From: Rhodoferax sp. U2-2l
GTDB lineage: Bacteria > Pseudomonadota > Gammaproteobacteria > Burkholderiales > Burkholderiaceae_C
Direction of reading: 5' to 3'
Length of the DNA: 64,000 nucleotides
Assembly: GCF_020594515.1 (NCBI RefSeq)
Contig: NZ_JAJCTH010000012.1
Location: 62,001 to 126,000, forward strand
This document shows, piece by piece, positions 21,883 to 30,522 of the stretch. The first letter of the stretch is position 1, and each line of letters starts with the position of its first letter. The notes beneath the pieces were generated by a model. The model did not search any database, was not told the DNA's origin, and saw only the letters and a list, made by a program, of their open reading frames with translations. Both the position numbers and the translations under genes were made by a program.

Positions 21883-22674
21883 TCAAGATTTCAGCGTGGC
21901 GAGTCGTTCTTTGGCAGCGGCAGCCGCCTCTGAGCTCGGATAGGCTTTGATCAAATCAGTCAATGTTTTGCGGGCACCCTTGGTGTCTTTCAACTCAAGC
22001 TGGCAATTGGCGACCGACAAAACGGCTTCCGGTGCTCGCAGATGCTCTGGATTTTTGCCAATCAGGGTCCGGAAATTGGTCATGGCTTCTTTGTAATCGC
22101 GGGTGGCGTACTGCGCGTTGCCCAGCCAAAACAGGGTGGTCAACGCATAGCCACTGCTGGGGTAACGGGACAACAAACCCGCAAACAAAGTTTGCGCCGC
22201 ACTGAAATCTCCCTTGCGAAAAACAGCCAGGGCGGCCTCATAGTCGCGCTTTTCAGCCGGACCGACCGAAAATTCGACGCCATCAACGGTCACTTTGGCA
22301 GGCTCAAATTTGGCGAGGCGCTCCGACATACTCTGCATATCGTCCGTGTAGCGCCGCTGCAGGTCAGCCAGGTCTTTGGAAAGTGTTTCGTTGCTACCCC
22401 GCAGTGATGCCACGTCTGATCTCAGCAGCTCAATCTGGCGCTGCAGCTCCAACAGCCCGCGCCCCAGACCCGCTTTTTCGTCATTGGAGGCGGTCTGAAT
22501 CTGGTCGGTGTCGGCGCGAAGTTTTTCGACACGCTGGCGCAAGTCCAGAATAGCCCTGCGTGCCTCATCATCCTCAAACAGCGCTGCATGGCTCGACGAG
22601 GCAAACAACACACCCGCCACCAGCAAAGCCCGTATCGTCAAAAGGCGAATCTGCATCACTGCCACCCGTCTCAT
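21883..22674 (-). CDS. cpoB: Tol-Pal system protein CpoB (YbgF)
   Basis: The 263-residue periplasmic protein has a signal peptide (LLTIRALLVAGVLFASSSHA), an N-terminal trimerising coiled coil (about 30-110, 'RQRVEKLRADTDQIQT') and C-terminal TPR-like repeats ('YEAALAVFRKGDFSAAQTLF', 'YPSSGYALTTLFWLGNAQYA'). CpoB coordinates outer-membrane constriction with peptidoglycan synthesis during division. Its start overlaps the pal stop (ATGA). A start six codons later (MQIRLL) would give a more typical signal peptide. Confidence 0.93.
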   Translation of the reverse strand: MRRVAVMQIRLLTIRALLVAGVLFASSSHAALFEDDEARRAILDLRQRVEKLRADTDQIQTASNDEKAGLGRGLLELQRQIELLRSDVASLRGSNETLSKDLADLQRRYTDDMQSMSERLAKFEPAKVTVDGVEFSVGPAEKRDYEAALAVFRKGDFSAAQTLFAGLLSRYPSSGYALTTLFWLGNAQYATRDYKEAMTNFRTLIGKNPEHLRAPEAVLSVANCQLELKDTKGARKTLTDLIKAYPSSEAAAAAKERLATLKS

Positions 22675-23204
22675 TGGTACCTGATTTCAGCCCGGCGGTT
22701 CTTGGAGTAAGCCGTTTCGTCATTACCCACCACAGCAGGCTTTTCTTTGCCGAAACTCACCGCTTCCACCTGGTTCCGGGACACGCCCAGCACGGTCAGA
22801 GCACCCGCCACAGCCTCGGCTCGCTTCTGGCCCAGCGCCAGGTTGTATTCGCGGCCGCCAGTTTCATCGGTGTGCCCTTCAATGGCCACTTTACGACCAG
22901 CCTGTCCCATGATCAAACGGGCGTTTTCAGAAATCAACGCTTGGTACTCGGACTTGATCACAAAACTGTCGTAATCAAAATAAACCGTGCGTTTGGCGAC
23001 TGACATGTTGGCTGGTGACCCTGACTGGCCCAAATCCACTGGCGCCACGCCTGAACTGTTCACACCAGAACCGCCATTCGCTCCTGCCACACCCGACACC
23101 GGGTTGGCCGTTGCATCTGACACCGGCACATCACTCAATGGCACCGTCGTGCCGCAACCCACCAAGAACGCACTGAAAGCCAAAGCAAACATCAAATTCT
23201 TCAT
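22671..23204 (-). CDS. pal: Peptidoglycan-associated lipoprotein Pal
   Basis: The lipoprotein signal 'MFALAFSAFLVGCGT' with lipobox LVGC is followed by a Gly/Ser/Val linker and an OmpA-like domain from about residue 65. That domain contains 'VYFDYDSFVIKSEYQALISE', 'IEGHTDETGGREYNLALGQK' and 'RAEAV' with the peptidoglycan-binding Asp and Arg. The length of 177 residues is normal. AGGAG lies 6 bases before ATG 23204. Pal links the outer membrane to peptidoglycan and to TolB. Confidence 0.96.
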   Translation of the reverse strand: MKNLMFALAFSAFLVGCGTTVPLSDVPVSDATANPVSGVAGANGGSGVNSSGVAPVDLGQSGSPANMSVAKRTVYFDYDSFVIKSEYQALISENARLIMGQAGRKVAIEGHTDETGGREYNLALGQKRAEAVAGALTVLGVSRNQVEAVSFGKEKPAVVGNDETAYSKNRRAEIRYQ

Positions 23205-23223
23205 CAAAAACTCCTAAAAATCA

Positions 23224-24501
23224 TTAGTTCAAAAATGGGCCCCAATGGGGTTCACGAATGTCACCATTCTGCCCATTGAGCCGCGCCTTGACCTTGCCAT
23301 CGAGGGTTGTGGTCATCAAAGCCTCTTTACCTTGAAATTGGGTGGCATACACCACCAGCTTGCTGTTGGGTGCAAAACTGGGACTTTCATCTGCAGACGT
23401 GTCCGACAGCGCGCGCACATTGCCGCTATCGATTTCCATCAGATGCAATTTGAAGGCACCACCCAACCGGGAAATATAAGCCATCCAACGGCCATCCTGG
23501 CTGATGGCGGGAGAAATGTTGTAAGTGCCTGTGAATGTCACGCGCTCCACACCTTGCCCGTTGACGCCAACTTTGTAGATCTGAGGCGAGCCGCCACGGT
23601 CACTGACAAAAAAGATGCTGCGGCCATCCGGCGAAAAAACGGGTTCCGTGTCAATGCTGTTGGACTGAATCAGGCGGCGTGGCTCACCACCCGCGGCGCT
23701 TAACAAAAACAATTGCGATCCGCCGTCGCGGCTCAGCGTGACAGCCAGCGTTTTGCCATCTGGTGACCAGGCTGGCGCACTGTTGGAGCCTTTGAAATTG
23801 GCGATCAACCGCCGTTTGCCAGAACCAACGTTGTGCACATAAATCACCGGCTTACGCGACTCAAAAGACACGTAGGCCAGCTGATTGCCGTCGGGTGACC
23901 AAGCAGGCGAAATGATCGGCTCCGGGCTGGCCAGCGCAGACTGGGCGTTTTCACCGTCCGAATCGGCAACCCACAGTTGGTGCCGCTGCCCAGATTTGGT
24001 GACGTAGGCAATGCGGGTAGAAAACGCGCCTTTGTCCCCCGTGAGCTTCTCATAGACGTAATCGGCCACACGGTGCGCGGCCAGGCGGGCGTCTGCTGCT
24101 GCCACGGCAAAGCTCTGCCCGCCAAGATCCTGCGCCTTCACAACGTCCCATAAGCGAAACCGCACATCAAGCCGACCATCGGACAGGGTGGTCACGCTGC
24201 CAGACACCAGCGCATCAGAACCTGCCTGGCGAAAAACGGACAGATCCGGCAGCGAGGTCTCATCCAGCGCACCATGCGACGCGTTGACTGTGCGGAACTG
24301 CCCGCTTCGCTCCAGGTCGGCCTGCACAATGGCAGATATCTTCTGAATTGAGCCTGACTGGCCTTTGAACGGGGCGATGCTGATAGGCACCTGGGTCAGG
24401 CCGACGCCTGAGACTTCAACGCGGAACTGGGCGAGAGCGGCGTTCTGGAGCCCCGCCATCAAAAAAAAGATCAGTGCAAGGACTGACGTTAAGGAGGGCA
24501 T
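23224..24501 (-). CDS. tolB: Tol-Pal system protein TolB
   Basis: The 425-residue periplasmic protein starts with a signal peptide (MPSLTSVLALIFFLMAGLQN, cut after AALA). An N-terminal alpha/beta domain follows ('VSGVGLTQVPISIAPFKGQ'), and then a six-bladed propeller built of repeats such as 'EPIISPAWSPDGNQLAYVSF', 'NSAPAWSPDGKTLAVTLSRD' and 'EPVFSPDGRSIFFVSDRGGS'. It binds Pal and TolA. The open frame extends 59 codons upstream, but the signal peptide fixes the start at 24501. tolQ, tolR and tolA are not upstream here; a divergent glycosyltransferase gene is. Confidence 0.94.
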   Translation of the reverse strand: MPSLTSVLALIFFLMAGLQNAALAQFRVEVSGVGLTQVPISIAPFKGQSGSIQKISAIVQADLERSGQFRTVNASHGALDETSLPDLSVFRQAGSDALVSGSVTTLSDGRLDVRFRLWDVVKAQDLGGQSFAVAAADARLAAHRVADYVYEKLTGDKGAFSTRIAYVTKSGQRHQLWVADSDGENAQSALASPEPIISPAWSPDGNQLAYVSFESRKPVIYVHNVGSGKRRLIANFKGSNSAPAWSPDGKTLAVTLSRDGGSQLFLLSAAGGEPRRLIQSNSIDTEPVFSPDGRSIFFVSDRGGSPQIYKVGVNGQGVERVTFTGTYNISPAISQDGRWMAYISRLGGAFKLHLMEIDSGNVRALSDTSADESPSFAPNSKLVVYATQFQGKEALMTTTLDGKVKARLNGQNGDIREPHWGPFLN

Positions 24502-24625
24502 TTGGGGTGGTGGTCTCCGGAAAGCGCCAAACTTCGCGCAATCACCACCACGCGACAGACGAAACATCGAAAAAATTTTGGCTTCGGCAATGTGAAACAT
24601 GGGTGCTTTTAGAAGACCTAAGATC

Positions 24626-25408
24626 ATGGAAAATGACTTGATGAAAAAAATGACTCTATCGGTGATTATCGCCGCCAAGAATGAAGGGCATCAAATAGAG
24701 GCCTGCGTCAAGTCGGTAAGCTTTGCCGATGAAGTCTTGGTACTCGACTCTGGCAGCACGGATGACACCGTAACACGGGCACAAGAAGCAGGCGCCACCG
24801 TCCACATGACAGACTGGCCAGGGTATGGGCCACAGCAACAACGCGGCATCAAGCTTGCAAAAAGTGACTGGGTTCTTTCTCTCGATGCGGACGAATTGGT
24901 GAGCGACGCCTTGCGCGAAGAGATCCTGGCGGCCATGATTCAAACAGACTTTGATGGCTTTTTCCTGCCCCGACATTCGAGTTTTTGCGGCGTTTTTATT
25001 GAGCATGGTGGCTGGCGACCAGACTTCACCTTGCGTTTGGTTCGCCAGCCATTGGCCGGATTCACGGACCACTTTCTCCATGCGCACATGACAGTCAATG
25101 GAAGGGCTGGTCATTTGAAGGCGCCCATCATCCATTACAGCTACAGAACACTGGATGACGTTCTTGAGAAACTAAACCGCTATTCCAGAGGCGCCGCCCG
25201 TGATTTGGCTGACCGCGGCGGATCATCAACTTTAACAAAAGCAATTTTTAAGGGATTTTGGGCTTTTTTTCGGACCTATTTCATCAGACGCGGATTTCTT
25301 GATGGTCAGATGGGGTTGGCGCTCGCTATTTATAACAGCCAAACAACTTATTACAAGTATCTACGTCTGTGGATGGCCAAAACAAAAAACCACTCCGCAA
25401 ATAATTAA
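24626..25408 (+). CDS. Glycosyltransferase family 2, WaaE/KdtX-like (LPS core)
   Basis: The protein has 260 residues with a GT2 fold: 'LSVIIAAKNEGHQIEACVKS' at the N-terminus, 'VLVLDSGSTDDTVTRAQEAG' and the 'WVLSLDADELVSDALREEI' DxD-like motif. The C-terminal half ('LKAPIIHYSYRTLDDVLEKL') is as in LPS core beta-1,4-glucosyltransferases of the WaaE group, which add sugar to heptose I. Alternative starts are 24599 and 24641. It diverges from tolB and converges with the GT9 gene. Confidence 0.85.
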   Translation: MENDLMKKMTLSVIIAAKNEGHQIEACVKSVSFADEVLVLDSGSTDDTVTRAQEAGATVHMTDWPGYGPQQQRGIKLAKSDWVLSLDADELVSDALREEILAAMIQTDFDGFFLPRHSSFCGVFIEHGGWRPDFTLRLVRQPLAGFTDHFLHAHMTVNGRAGHLKAPIIHYSYRTLDDVLEKLNRYSRGAARDLADRGGSSTLTKAIFKGFWAFFRTYFIRRGFLDGQMGLALAIYNSQTTYYKYLRLWMAKTKNHSANN

Positions 25409-25457
25409 CACTCAGAAATACGTATAAAAAGAGATAGATTTCGCAAGAGCATTAGAT

Positions 25458-26489
25458 TTATTCAAGAGCATTTAGAATATTTTCTAATCTTGAGAAAACA
25501 AGCTCCGGTTTAATGCTCGCCATACATGACATAGGAGATTGGCATGTATCAGTATGATTGTGCAGCGAGTCACAAGCACAGCCATCCGCACGGATAATTT
25601 TTTCTTCCGAATAAATAGGAGCAACTTGCCTGAGCGAGTTACCTACGCCAAATATTCCCAGAATCGGAACACCCAAACCCTCGGCGAAGTGAAGCGGACC
25701 AGTATCACCACATACAAATATTTTCGAGCTTTTTATAACAGCCAAAAATAACCTTAAATTATTAATTTCTGGAAGTATCTCTGCCTCAGGCAATAATAAT
25801 TTAAGCTCTTCAAGCAACTTTCTCTCACGCGCGTTAGGTCCAGCAGAAAAAACAAGCCTCACTCCAGATTGGCGTGCCAAATTGAATAAATCTCGCCAAT
25901 GCGATAACGGCCAGTCCTTCTTGGGTTGAGATGTCGATATATGACAGAGGATGGATTTTTTGGATAAAACCCTAATTCTTGTGTCTATTTCAATTTCGTC
26001 AACGCCAATTTCAAGCAACGTCGGAATCGGTCTTTTTATATTCCAAGCTTGAAGTAATGCAAAATGCAAATCAAAATAAGGTGCACTGGGATTTTTGTGC
26101 TTTATGATTTGCGTAAAACATGCTCGCTGTAGCCATGTTGGTTCGTCACGATCAATCGAACCCAAGCGCTTGTTCGCACCACTCAGAAAGCTCAATAGCG
26201 CACCACGGTCATTTCCACCAAAGTCAACAGATTGATCAAAATTCTCTCGACGCAGGGCGCTAATAAAAGGCAGTGAATGGAATAGCTTGGCTTTGCCCCT
26301 TTGGCGTGGCATTGCCCAAACTTTATGGATCCACGGCAAATTCTCCAAGAGTGGTGCTATTTCAGCAGCAACCAAAACGTGCAATTCAACATTTGGTATC
26401 TGCATCGCCATCGCCTTGAGCGCAGGCGTGAGAATAACAGCATCACCAAGATATTTAAATTGTACAGCTAAGACTTTAGTGGACTTCAA
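25458..26489 (-). CDS. Glycosyltransferase family 9 (heptosyltransferase-like)
   Basis: The 343-residue protein fits the ADP-heptose:LPS heptosyltransferase family (GT9, GT-B fold): 'VLAVQFKYLGDAVILTPALK' at the N-terminus, 'QPKKDWPLSHWRDLF' in the middle and the donor-site region 'VCGDTGPLHFAEGLGVPILG'. The C-terminus is Cys-rich ('DGCACDSLHNHTDTCQSPMS'). The start codon appears to be TTG, overlapping the end of the upstream ligase gene by 14 bp, and no good ribosome binding site is visible. The gene is much richer in A+T than the chromosome around it, which suggests acquisition by transfer. Confidence 0.85.
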   Translation of the reverse strand: MKSTKVLAVQFKYLGDAVILTPALKAMAMQIPNVELHVLVAAEIAPLLENLPWIHKVWAMPRQRGKAKLFHSLPFISALRRENFDQSVDFGGNDRGALLSFLSGANKRLGSIDRDEPTWLQRACFTQIIKHKNPSAPYFDLHFALLQAWNIKRPIPTLLEIGVDEIEIDTRIRVLSKKSILCHISTSQPKKDWPLSHWRDLFNLARQSGVRLVFSAGPNARERKLLEELKLLLPEAEILPEINNLRLFLAVIKSSKIFVCGDTGPLHFAEGLGVPILGIFGVGNSLRQVAPIYSEEKIIRADGCACDSLHNHTDTCQSPMSCMASIKPELVFSRLENILNALE

Positions 26490-27711
26490 TTTTATTTATT
26501 AAATTTTTCTTAGGCTGATAAACACTCAAAAAAACACCTGCCAAGACACAAAAGAACTTACCCTCACCAGCATCCAATAATAGAGAATTAAATAACGAAC
26601 CAACAACTATAGTCACAACAAGGCCTCGCAAGGCATAGCCATAATATTCTTCATTTATTTTCAGGACATCGAGACGATAACTCATTCTCCAAAAAATAAT
26701 GAAATATGCAATCAAAATCAAAAGCCCCACAACTCCTAATTCTTGCCCAGTTAATAGAAATTCATTATGAGGATTTGGAACGTACGTTGTAACGGTCTTT
26801 TGATTTTCTGCTAGCGCTCGGTACTCATTTTCAAAACTTCCCGTGCCACCACCAAAAATCGGATTCTGACTGATCAAAGTGAGTGCATTCTGATAAAACT
26901 CCAACCGTAAACCGGATGAAGTTGGCGCTTGGCTTGGATCATGATTCATCACTTCCTGCTTGATTTCCATCAGACGATTTTTAGGAAGATCATCGGCAAT
27001 AAAATAAATAACAGGAAGAGACACTACCAAGACCGAAAGCCATCGAACCGATTTCCACCTCCACGTTTCCCAAAGAAACCAGAAAATTAAGGCAACCATG
27101 ATTATTTGCCCAGACCGTCCGTTTACTAAAAATAGGATATTCATGGCGGACAGAAAGCTGACAGCACTCCAAACCCAACGCTTCAACCCGAATGATTTCA
27201 CTGCCAAATGAAGAGTGAGATACATGGTGAAAGCCATGAAAATATTGTGCGCGATTCTTCCTTTGAAAACAAAATATCCTTGCCCAATGTCCTTGTGCGG
27301 TACGACGCCCATCCATTTCAAGTATGAAATAAAAAGCACCATCAGCATTCCAGCCAAAAATGCCTTGAGCGCTAAACTTCTATATTTTTCATCCGCAAGT
27401 ACTGTGATAATCAACGGAACATAAAGCAGCTTATGATACTTTAGCCACCATGTCATGCGCATTTCCCAAGAGGCACTTGAATAAAGCATTCCTATACCAT
27501 ATAACAAAAAGAATGCAATTGATATCAATGCAGCTGGATGATTAAATATTAATTGAAATTTATTTTTATAATCACCTGACAGAGCCCATGCGATTACAAA
27601 CAACCCCATCGATATGCTCATAAAAGCAGTTGGGAGTGCAATACTGAAACAAGCCAAGACAACTAAATATATCTGAACTTTTTCAGCGAAAGAAAAGTAC
27701 CAATGTCGCAT
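26476..27711 (-). CDS. O-antigen ligase family membrane protein (WaaL-like)
   Basis: The 411-residue protein has about ten to twelve membrane segments and the Wzy_C signature region: 'SFLSAMNILFLVNGRSGQII' and, in the large loop, 'LISQNPIFGGGTGSFENEY' and 'VPNPHNEFLLTGQELGVVGL'. The loop His in 'NPHNEFL' matches the essential His of WaaL ligases. It would join O-antigen or another glycan to the lipid A core at the periplasmic face. An O-antigen polymerase role cannot be ruled out. The gene is A+T-rich like its neighbours. Confidence 0.85.
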   Translation of the reverse strand: MRHWYFSFAEKVQIYLVVLACFSIALPTAFMSISMGLFVIAWALSGDYKNKFQLIFNHPAALISIAFFLLYGIGMLYSSASWEMRMTWWLKYHKLLYVPLIITVLADEKYRSLALKAFLAGMLMVLFISYLKWMGVVPHKDIGQGYFVFKGRIAHNIFMAFTMYLTLHLAVKSFGLKRWVWSAVSFLSAMNILFLVNGRSGQIIMVALIFWFLWETWRWKSVRWLSVLVVSLPVIYFIADDLPKNRLMEIKQEVMNHDPSQAPTSSGLRLEFYQNALTLISQNPIFGGGTGSFENEYRALAENQKTVTTYVPNPHNEFLLTGQELGVVGLLILIAYFIIFWRMSYRLDVLKINEEYYGYALRGLVVTIVVGSLFNSLLLDAGEGKFFCVLAGVFLSVYQPKKNLINKIEVH

Positions 27712-27717
27712 TGTGTT

Positions 27718-28584
27718 TCAATATTTAATTAGCTTGAAATGTTTTTTACTCATTTCCAAACCGAATAACTTTTCCAACTTCATAACCCAACGATGTTTCA
27801 ATTCCCTGCGGTTAGGTTGATAATTTGTATCGGGCAAGAAATTCTTTTCCGCCTCATTGACTAACCAATCGTCGACGATAGCAGGGTGTTGTCCTGAATA
27901 CTTACAAATAGCCTCTGGATCAATTTGATATCCATTGAAGAGCGGGTGGTCATGTCCCCAGTATTTTCCAACGCGTTGGTTTTTGGCTTGCATGGCAACA
28001 ATGCTTCTGACGTGACCATAGTGATAGATAGGGGCACCTACCAGCGCCGCTTTGGGATACCGGCCTCGGCTGTTTTTATTCATCACTACCCAATATAAGC
28101 CATCGGGCGCAAAGGTACGGATGGTATTTCGGATGATTCGACATTCTTGTCGATACCAGGCAGGGCTCTTTGCCAACCAATCTGGACTGCCAAAAAAATG
28201 CAGATAATCAAATGCCAGCGCCTCCACCTCCGGATTATTCAGATGCCGTTCCATGGCAGCGCGAATTTTTGGCAGATCGTCTTCGTGGAGGACTTCATCA
28301 CCTTCAAGGTAAAAAGCCCAATCGCCGGTGCAGTTGTATTGTGCAATCATCTTCTGTTGCGCATACACAAACCCACGATCCTGCATTTTTTCATTCCAGA
28401 ATGTGGGAATGATGATGATTTTTTCTGAGTTGATCGCCTGGATACGGGCCAATGTATCGTCTTCGCTGTTGCCAACTGCAATCACAAATTCATCACAAAG
28501 CGGCAGTGCAGAGCGGATACTCTCAATAAAGGGATACCCTAACAGCACCCCATTTCGGATAAAAGTAAATAGACTAATTTTCAT
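27718..28584 (-). CDS. Glycosyltransferase family 2-like protein
   Basis: The 288-residue protein starts 'MKISLFTFIRNGVLLGYPFI' and continues 'CDEFVIAVGNSEDDTLARIQ', a GT-A type nucleotide-sugar fold. The acidic motif 'AFYLEGDEVLHEDDLPKIRA' corresponds to the metal-binding site. The C-terminal third ('GHVRSIVAMQAKNQRVGKYW') resembles uncharacterised glycosyltransferases of LPS and capsule clusters. The sugar added is unknown. It lies 6 bp upstream of the ligase gene and is probably co-transcribed with it. Base composition is A+T-rich, less so than the ligase. Confidence 0.8.
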   Translation of the reverse strand: MKISLFTFIRNGVLLGYPFIESIRSALPLCDEFVIAVGNSEDDTLARIQAINSEKIIIIPTFWNEKMQDRGFVYAQQKMIAQYNCTGDWAFYLEGDEVLHEDDLPKIRAAMERHLNNPEVEALAFDYLHFFGSPDWLAKSPAWYRQECRIIRNTIRTFAPDGLYWVVMNKNSRGRYPKAALVGAPIYHYGHVRSIVAMQAKNQRVGKYWGHDHPLFNGYQIDPEAICKYSGQHPAIVDDWLVNEAEKNFLPDTNYQPNRRELKHRWVMKLEKLFGLEMSKKHFKLIKY

Positions 28585-28637
28585 ATCGAATACGGTTTTT
28601 TGTCGATGACGGACCCGTGGAAGTTAATCATCGCCAG

Positions 28638-30398
28638 CTACCCCGCGTCCTGCAATTGCTCAGCCGCCCCAAACTGGATGCGATGTAACTGCGCATACAC
28701 CCCATTCCTGGCCAGCAATTCGCCATGGGTCCCTGTTTCGACCACCTCACCCTTTTGCAACACAACAATGCGATCCGCTTTTTCGATGGTGGACAAGCGG
28801 TGGGCAATCACCAACGAGGTACGGCCTTGCATCAGGGTTTCCAGGGCCGCCTGCACATGGCGCTCCGATTCGCTGTCCAAGGCAGAGGTGGCCTCGTCGA
28901 GGATAAGAATGGGCGCATTTTTGAGAATGGCACGGGCAATGGCGATGCGCTGACGTTGGCCGCCGGATAGTTTGACACCGCGCTCTCCCACCAGGGTTTG
29001 CAAGCCCTGCGGCATCTCCAGGATGAATTCCATGGCATGCGCCGCTTGGGCTGCGGCAATGATTTCCGCCTCGGGCACCTCGCGCGTTTGGCCATAGGCG
29101 ATATTCGCGGCGACGGTGGTGTTGAACAACACCACTTCCTGGCTGACCAATGCAATGTTGGCCCGCAGGCTTGGCAGCGACAGCTCGGCGAGGTCATGGC
29201 CGTCCAAGGTGATGCGTCCGCTATCCGGTAAATAGAAGCGCGGCACCAGATTGGCCAACGTGCTCTTGCCGCTGCCCGATGCCCCCACCAGCGCGACGGC
29301 TTGACCCGCCGGGATGTTCAGGCAGATGTCGCGCAATGCCAAGCGGTCATCACGCTCATAGGACAGGCTGACATGTTCAAACGCAAGGCTGCCCTGGGCG
29401 CGGCCAATGTCGATCTGCCCGGTGCTGATTTCGCCGGGCGTATCCAGCAAGTCAAACACGCTTTCCGACGCCGCCAACCCGCGTTGCAGGTGCTCACTCA
29501 CACCCGTCAGGCGCTTGATGGGTGCCGTGAGCATCAACATGGCGGCGATGAACGACAAAAACCCGCCAACGGTGGTTTGATCCGCGGCGGACTGCAAGGT
29601 GGCGAGGTAGACGATGGCGGCCAAAGCCACGGAGGCAATCATCTGCACGATGGGCACGTTGCTTGACGCGGCCATGGCCTGCTTCATGTTGTAGCGCCGC
29701 ACCCAGTTGACCTGGTCGCTGAAGCGACTGCGCTCATAGGCCTGGCCGCCAAACAGCTTGACCACTTTGTGCGCGGCGACGCTTTCCTCGATGACTTGCG
29801 TGATATCGCCCATGGCTTGCTGCGAATCGCGGCTGGCGTTGCGCAACCTGGCATTGATGATTTTCAGGATAAAAGCGATCACGGGCACCATGACCAAGCT
29901 CAGCAGGGTGAGCTTCCAGTTCAAATAAAACAGCCAGCCCAGCAACCCAACGATGATGATGGAATCGCGCACCACAACGGTCACCACATTGGTGGCGGCC
30001 GCCGTCACCTGCGCCACATCAAAAGTCAGCTTGGAGATCAGATTGCCGGTGGCATGCTCGTCATAAAACGGCGTGGGCAGCGCCAGCAGTTTGTGGAACA
30101 TTTCCTCACGCAAATCCATCACCACCTTGTTGCCCACCCAGGCAATGGCATAGGTGCCCAAGAAGGAAGCCACGCCGCGCACGAAGAAAATCGCCAGAAT
30201 GATCAGCGGCGCAAATTGGATGACGGCGTTGTCTTTTTCAATGAACGCGCCGTCCAGCATGGGCTTGAGCAAGGCCGGCAACAGCGGCTCGGTGGCGGCT
30301 GTGATGGCCATGCCCAGGATGGACAGCGCAAAAATGCGCCAATAAGGTTTGACATAACCGAGAAGACGTAAATAAAGCTGCGTACTGCTTGGCTTCAT
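28638..30398 (-). CDS. msbA: Lipid A export ABC transporter MsbA
   Basis: The protein has 586 residues: six membrane helices (about 20-320) fused to an ATPase with Walker A 'GASGSGKST', Q-loop, signature 'LSGGQRQRIAIARA' and Walker B 'ILILDEATSALDSESE'. MsbA flips lipid A-core across the inner membrane. The N-terminal 'LLGYVKPYWRIFALSILGMA' and the proximity to LPS genes support MsbA over a general multidrug exporter. Its G+C content is that of the chromosome, unlike the genes at 25.4-28.6 kb. Confidence 0.93.
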   Translation of the reverse strand: MKPSSTQLYLRLLGYVKPYWRIFALSILGMAITAATEPLLPALLKPMLDGAFIEKDNAVIQFAPLIILAIFFVRGVASFLGTYAIAWVGNKVVMDLREEMFHKLLALPTPFYDEHATGNLISKLTFDVAQVTAAATNVVTVVVRDSIIIVGLLGWLFYLNWKLTLLSLVMVPVIAFILKIINARLRNASRDSQQAMGDITQVIEESVAAHKVVKLFGGQAYERSRFSDQVNWVRRYNMKQAMAASSNVPIVQMIASVALAAIVYLATLQSAADQTTVGGFLSFIAAMLMLTAPIKRLTGVSEHLQRGLAASESVFDLLDTPGEISTGQIDIGRAQGSLAFEHVSLSYERDDRLALRDICLNIPAGQAVALVGASGSGKSTLANLVPRFYLPDSGRITLDGHDLAELSLPSLRANIALVSQEVVLFNTTVAANIAYGQTREVPEAEIIAAAQAAHAMEFILEMPQGLQTLVGERGVKLSGGQRQRIAIARAILKNAPILILDEATSALDSESERHVQAALETLMQGRTSLVIAHRLSTIEKADRIVVLQKGEVVETGTHGELLARNGVYAQLHRIQFGAAEQLQDAG

Positions 30399-30463
30399 GG
30401 GGTTGACCCTAACAAGATGGATGCAAATCTCAAGCCGCCGTTAACGCAACGAGATCCAAATGA

Positions 30464-30487
30464 AAAATTTCAGGTTCACTGAACCTG
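30464..30487 (-). terminator. Terminator of the yebC-rng operon
   Basis: On the minus strand CAGGTTCA and TGAACCTG (30471-30487) form an 8-bp perfect stem with a one-base centre, followed by AAATTTTT. It lies 36 bp beyond the rng stop. Confidence 0.65.
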
Positions 30488-30522
30488 CGTCTGGTCCCGC
30501 AGGAGTGCAAAAACATGAGCGC

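Noticed and set aside
24502-24678. Longer TolB start at 24678
   Set aside because: The extra 59 residues precede a proper signal peptide and overlap the divergent gene's leader and start.
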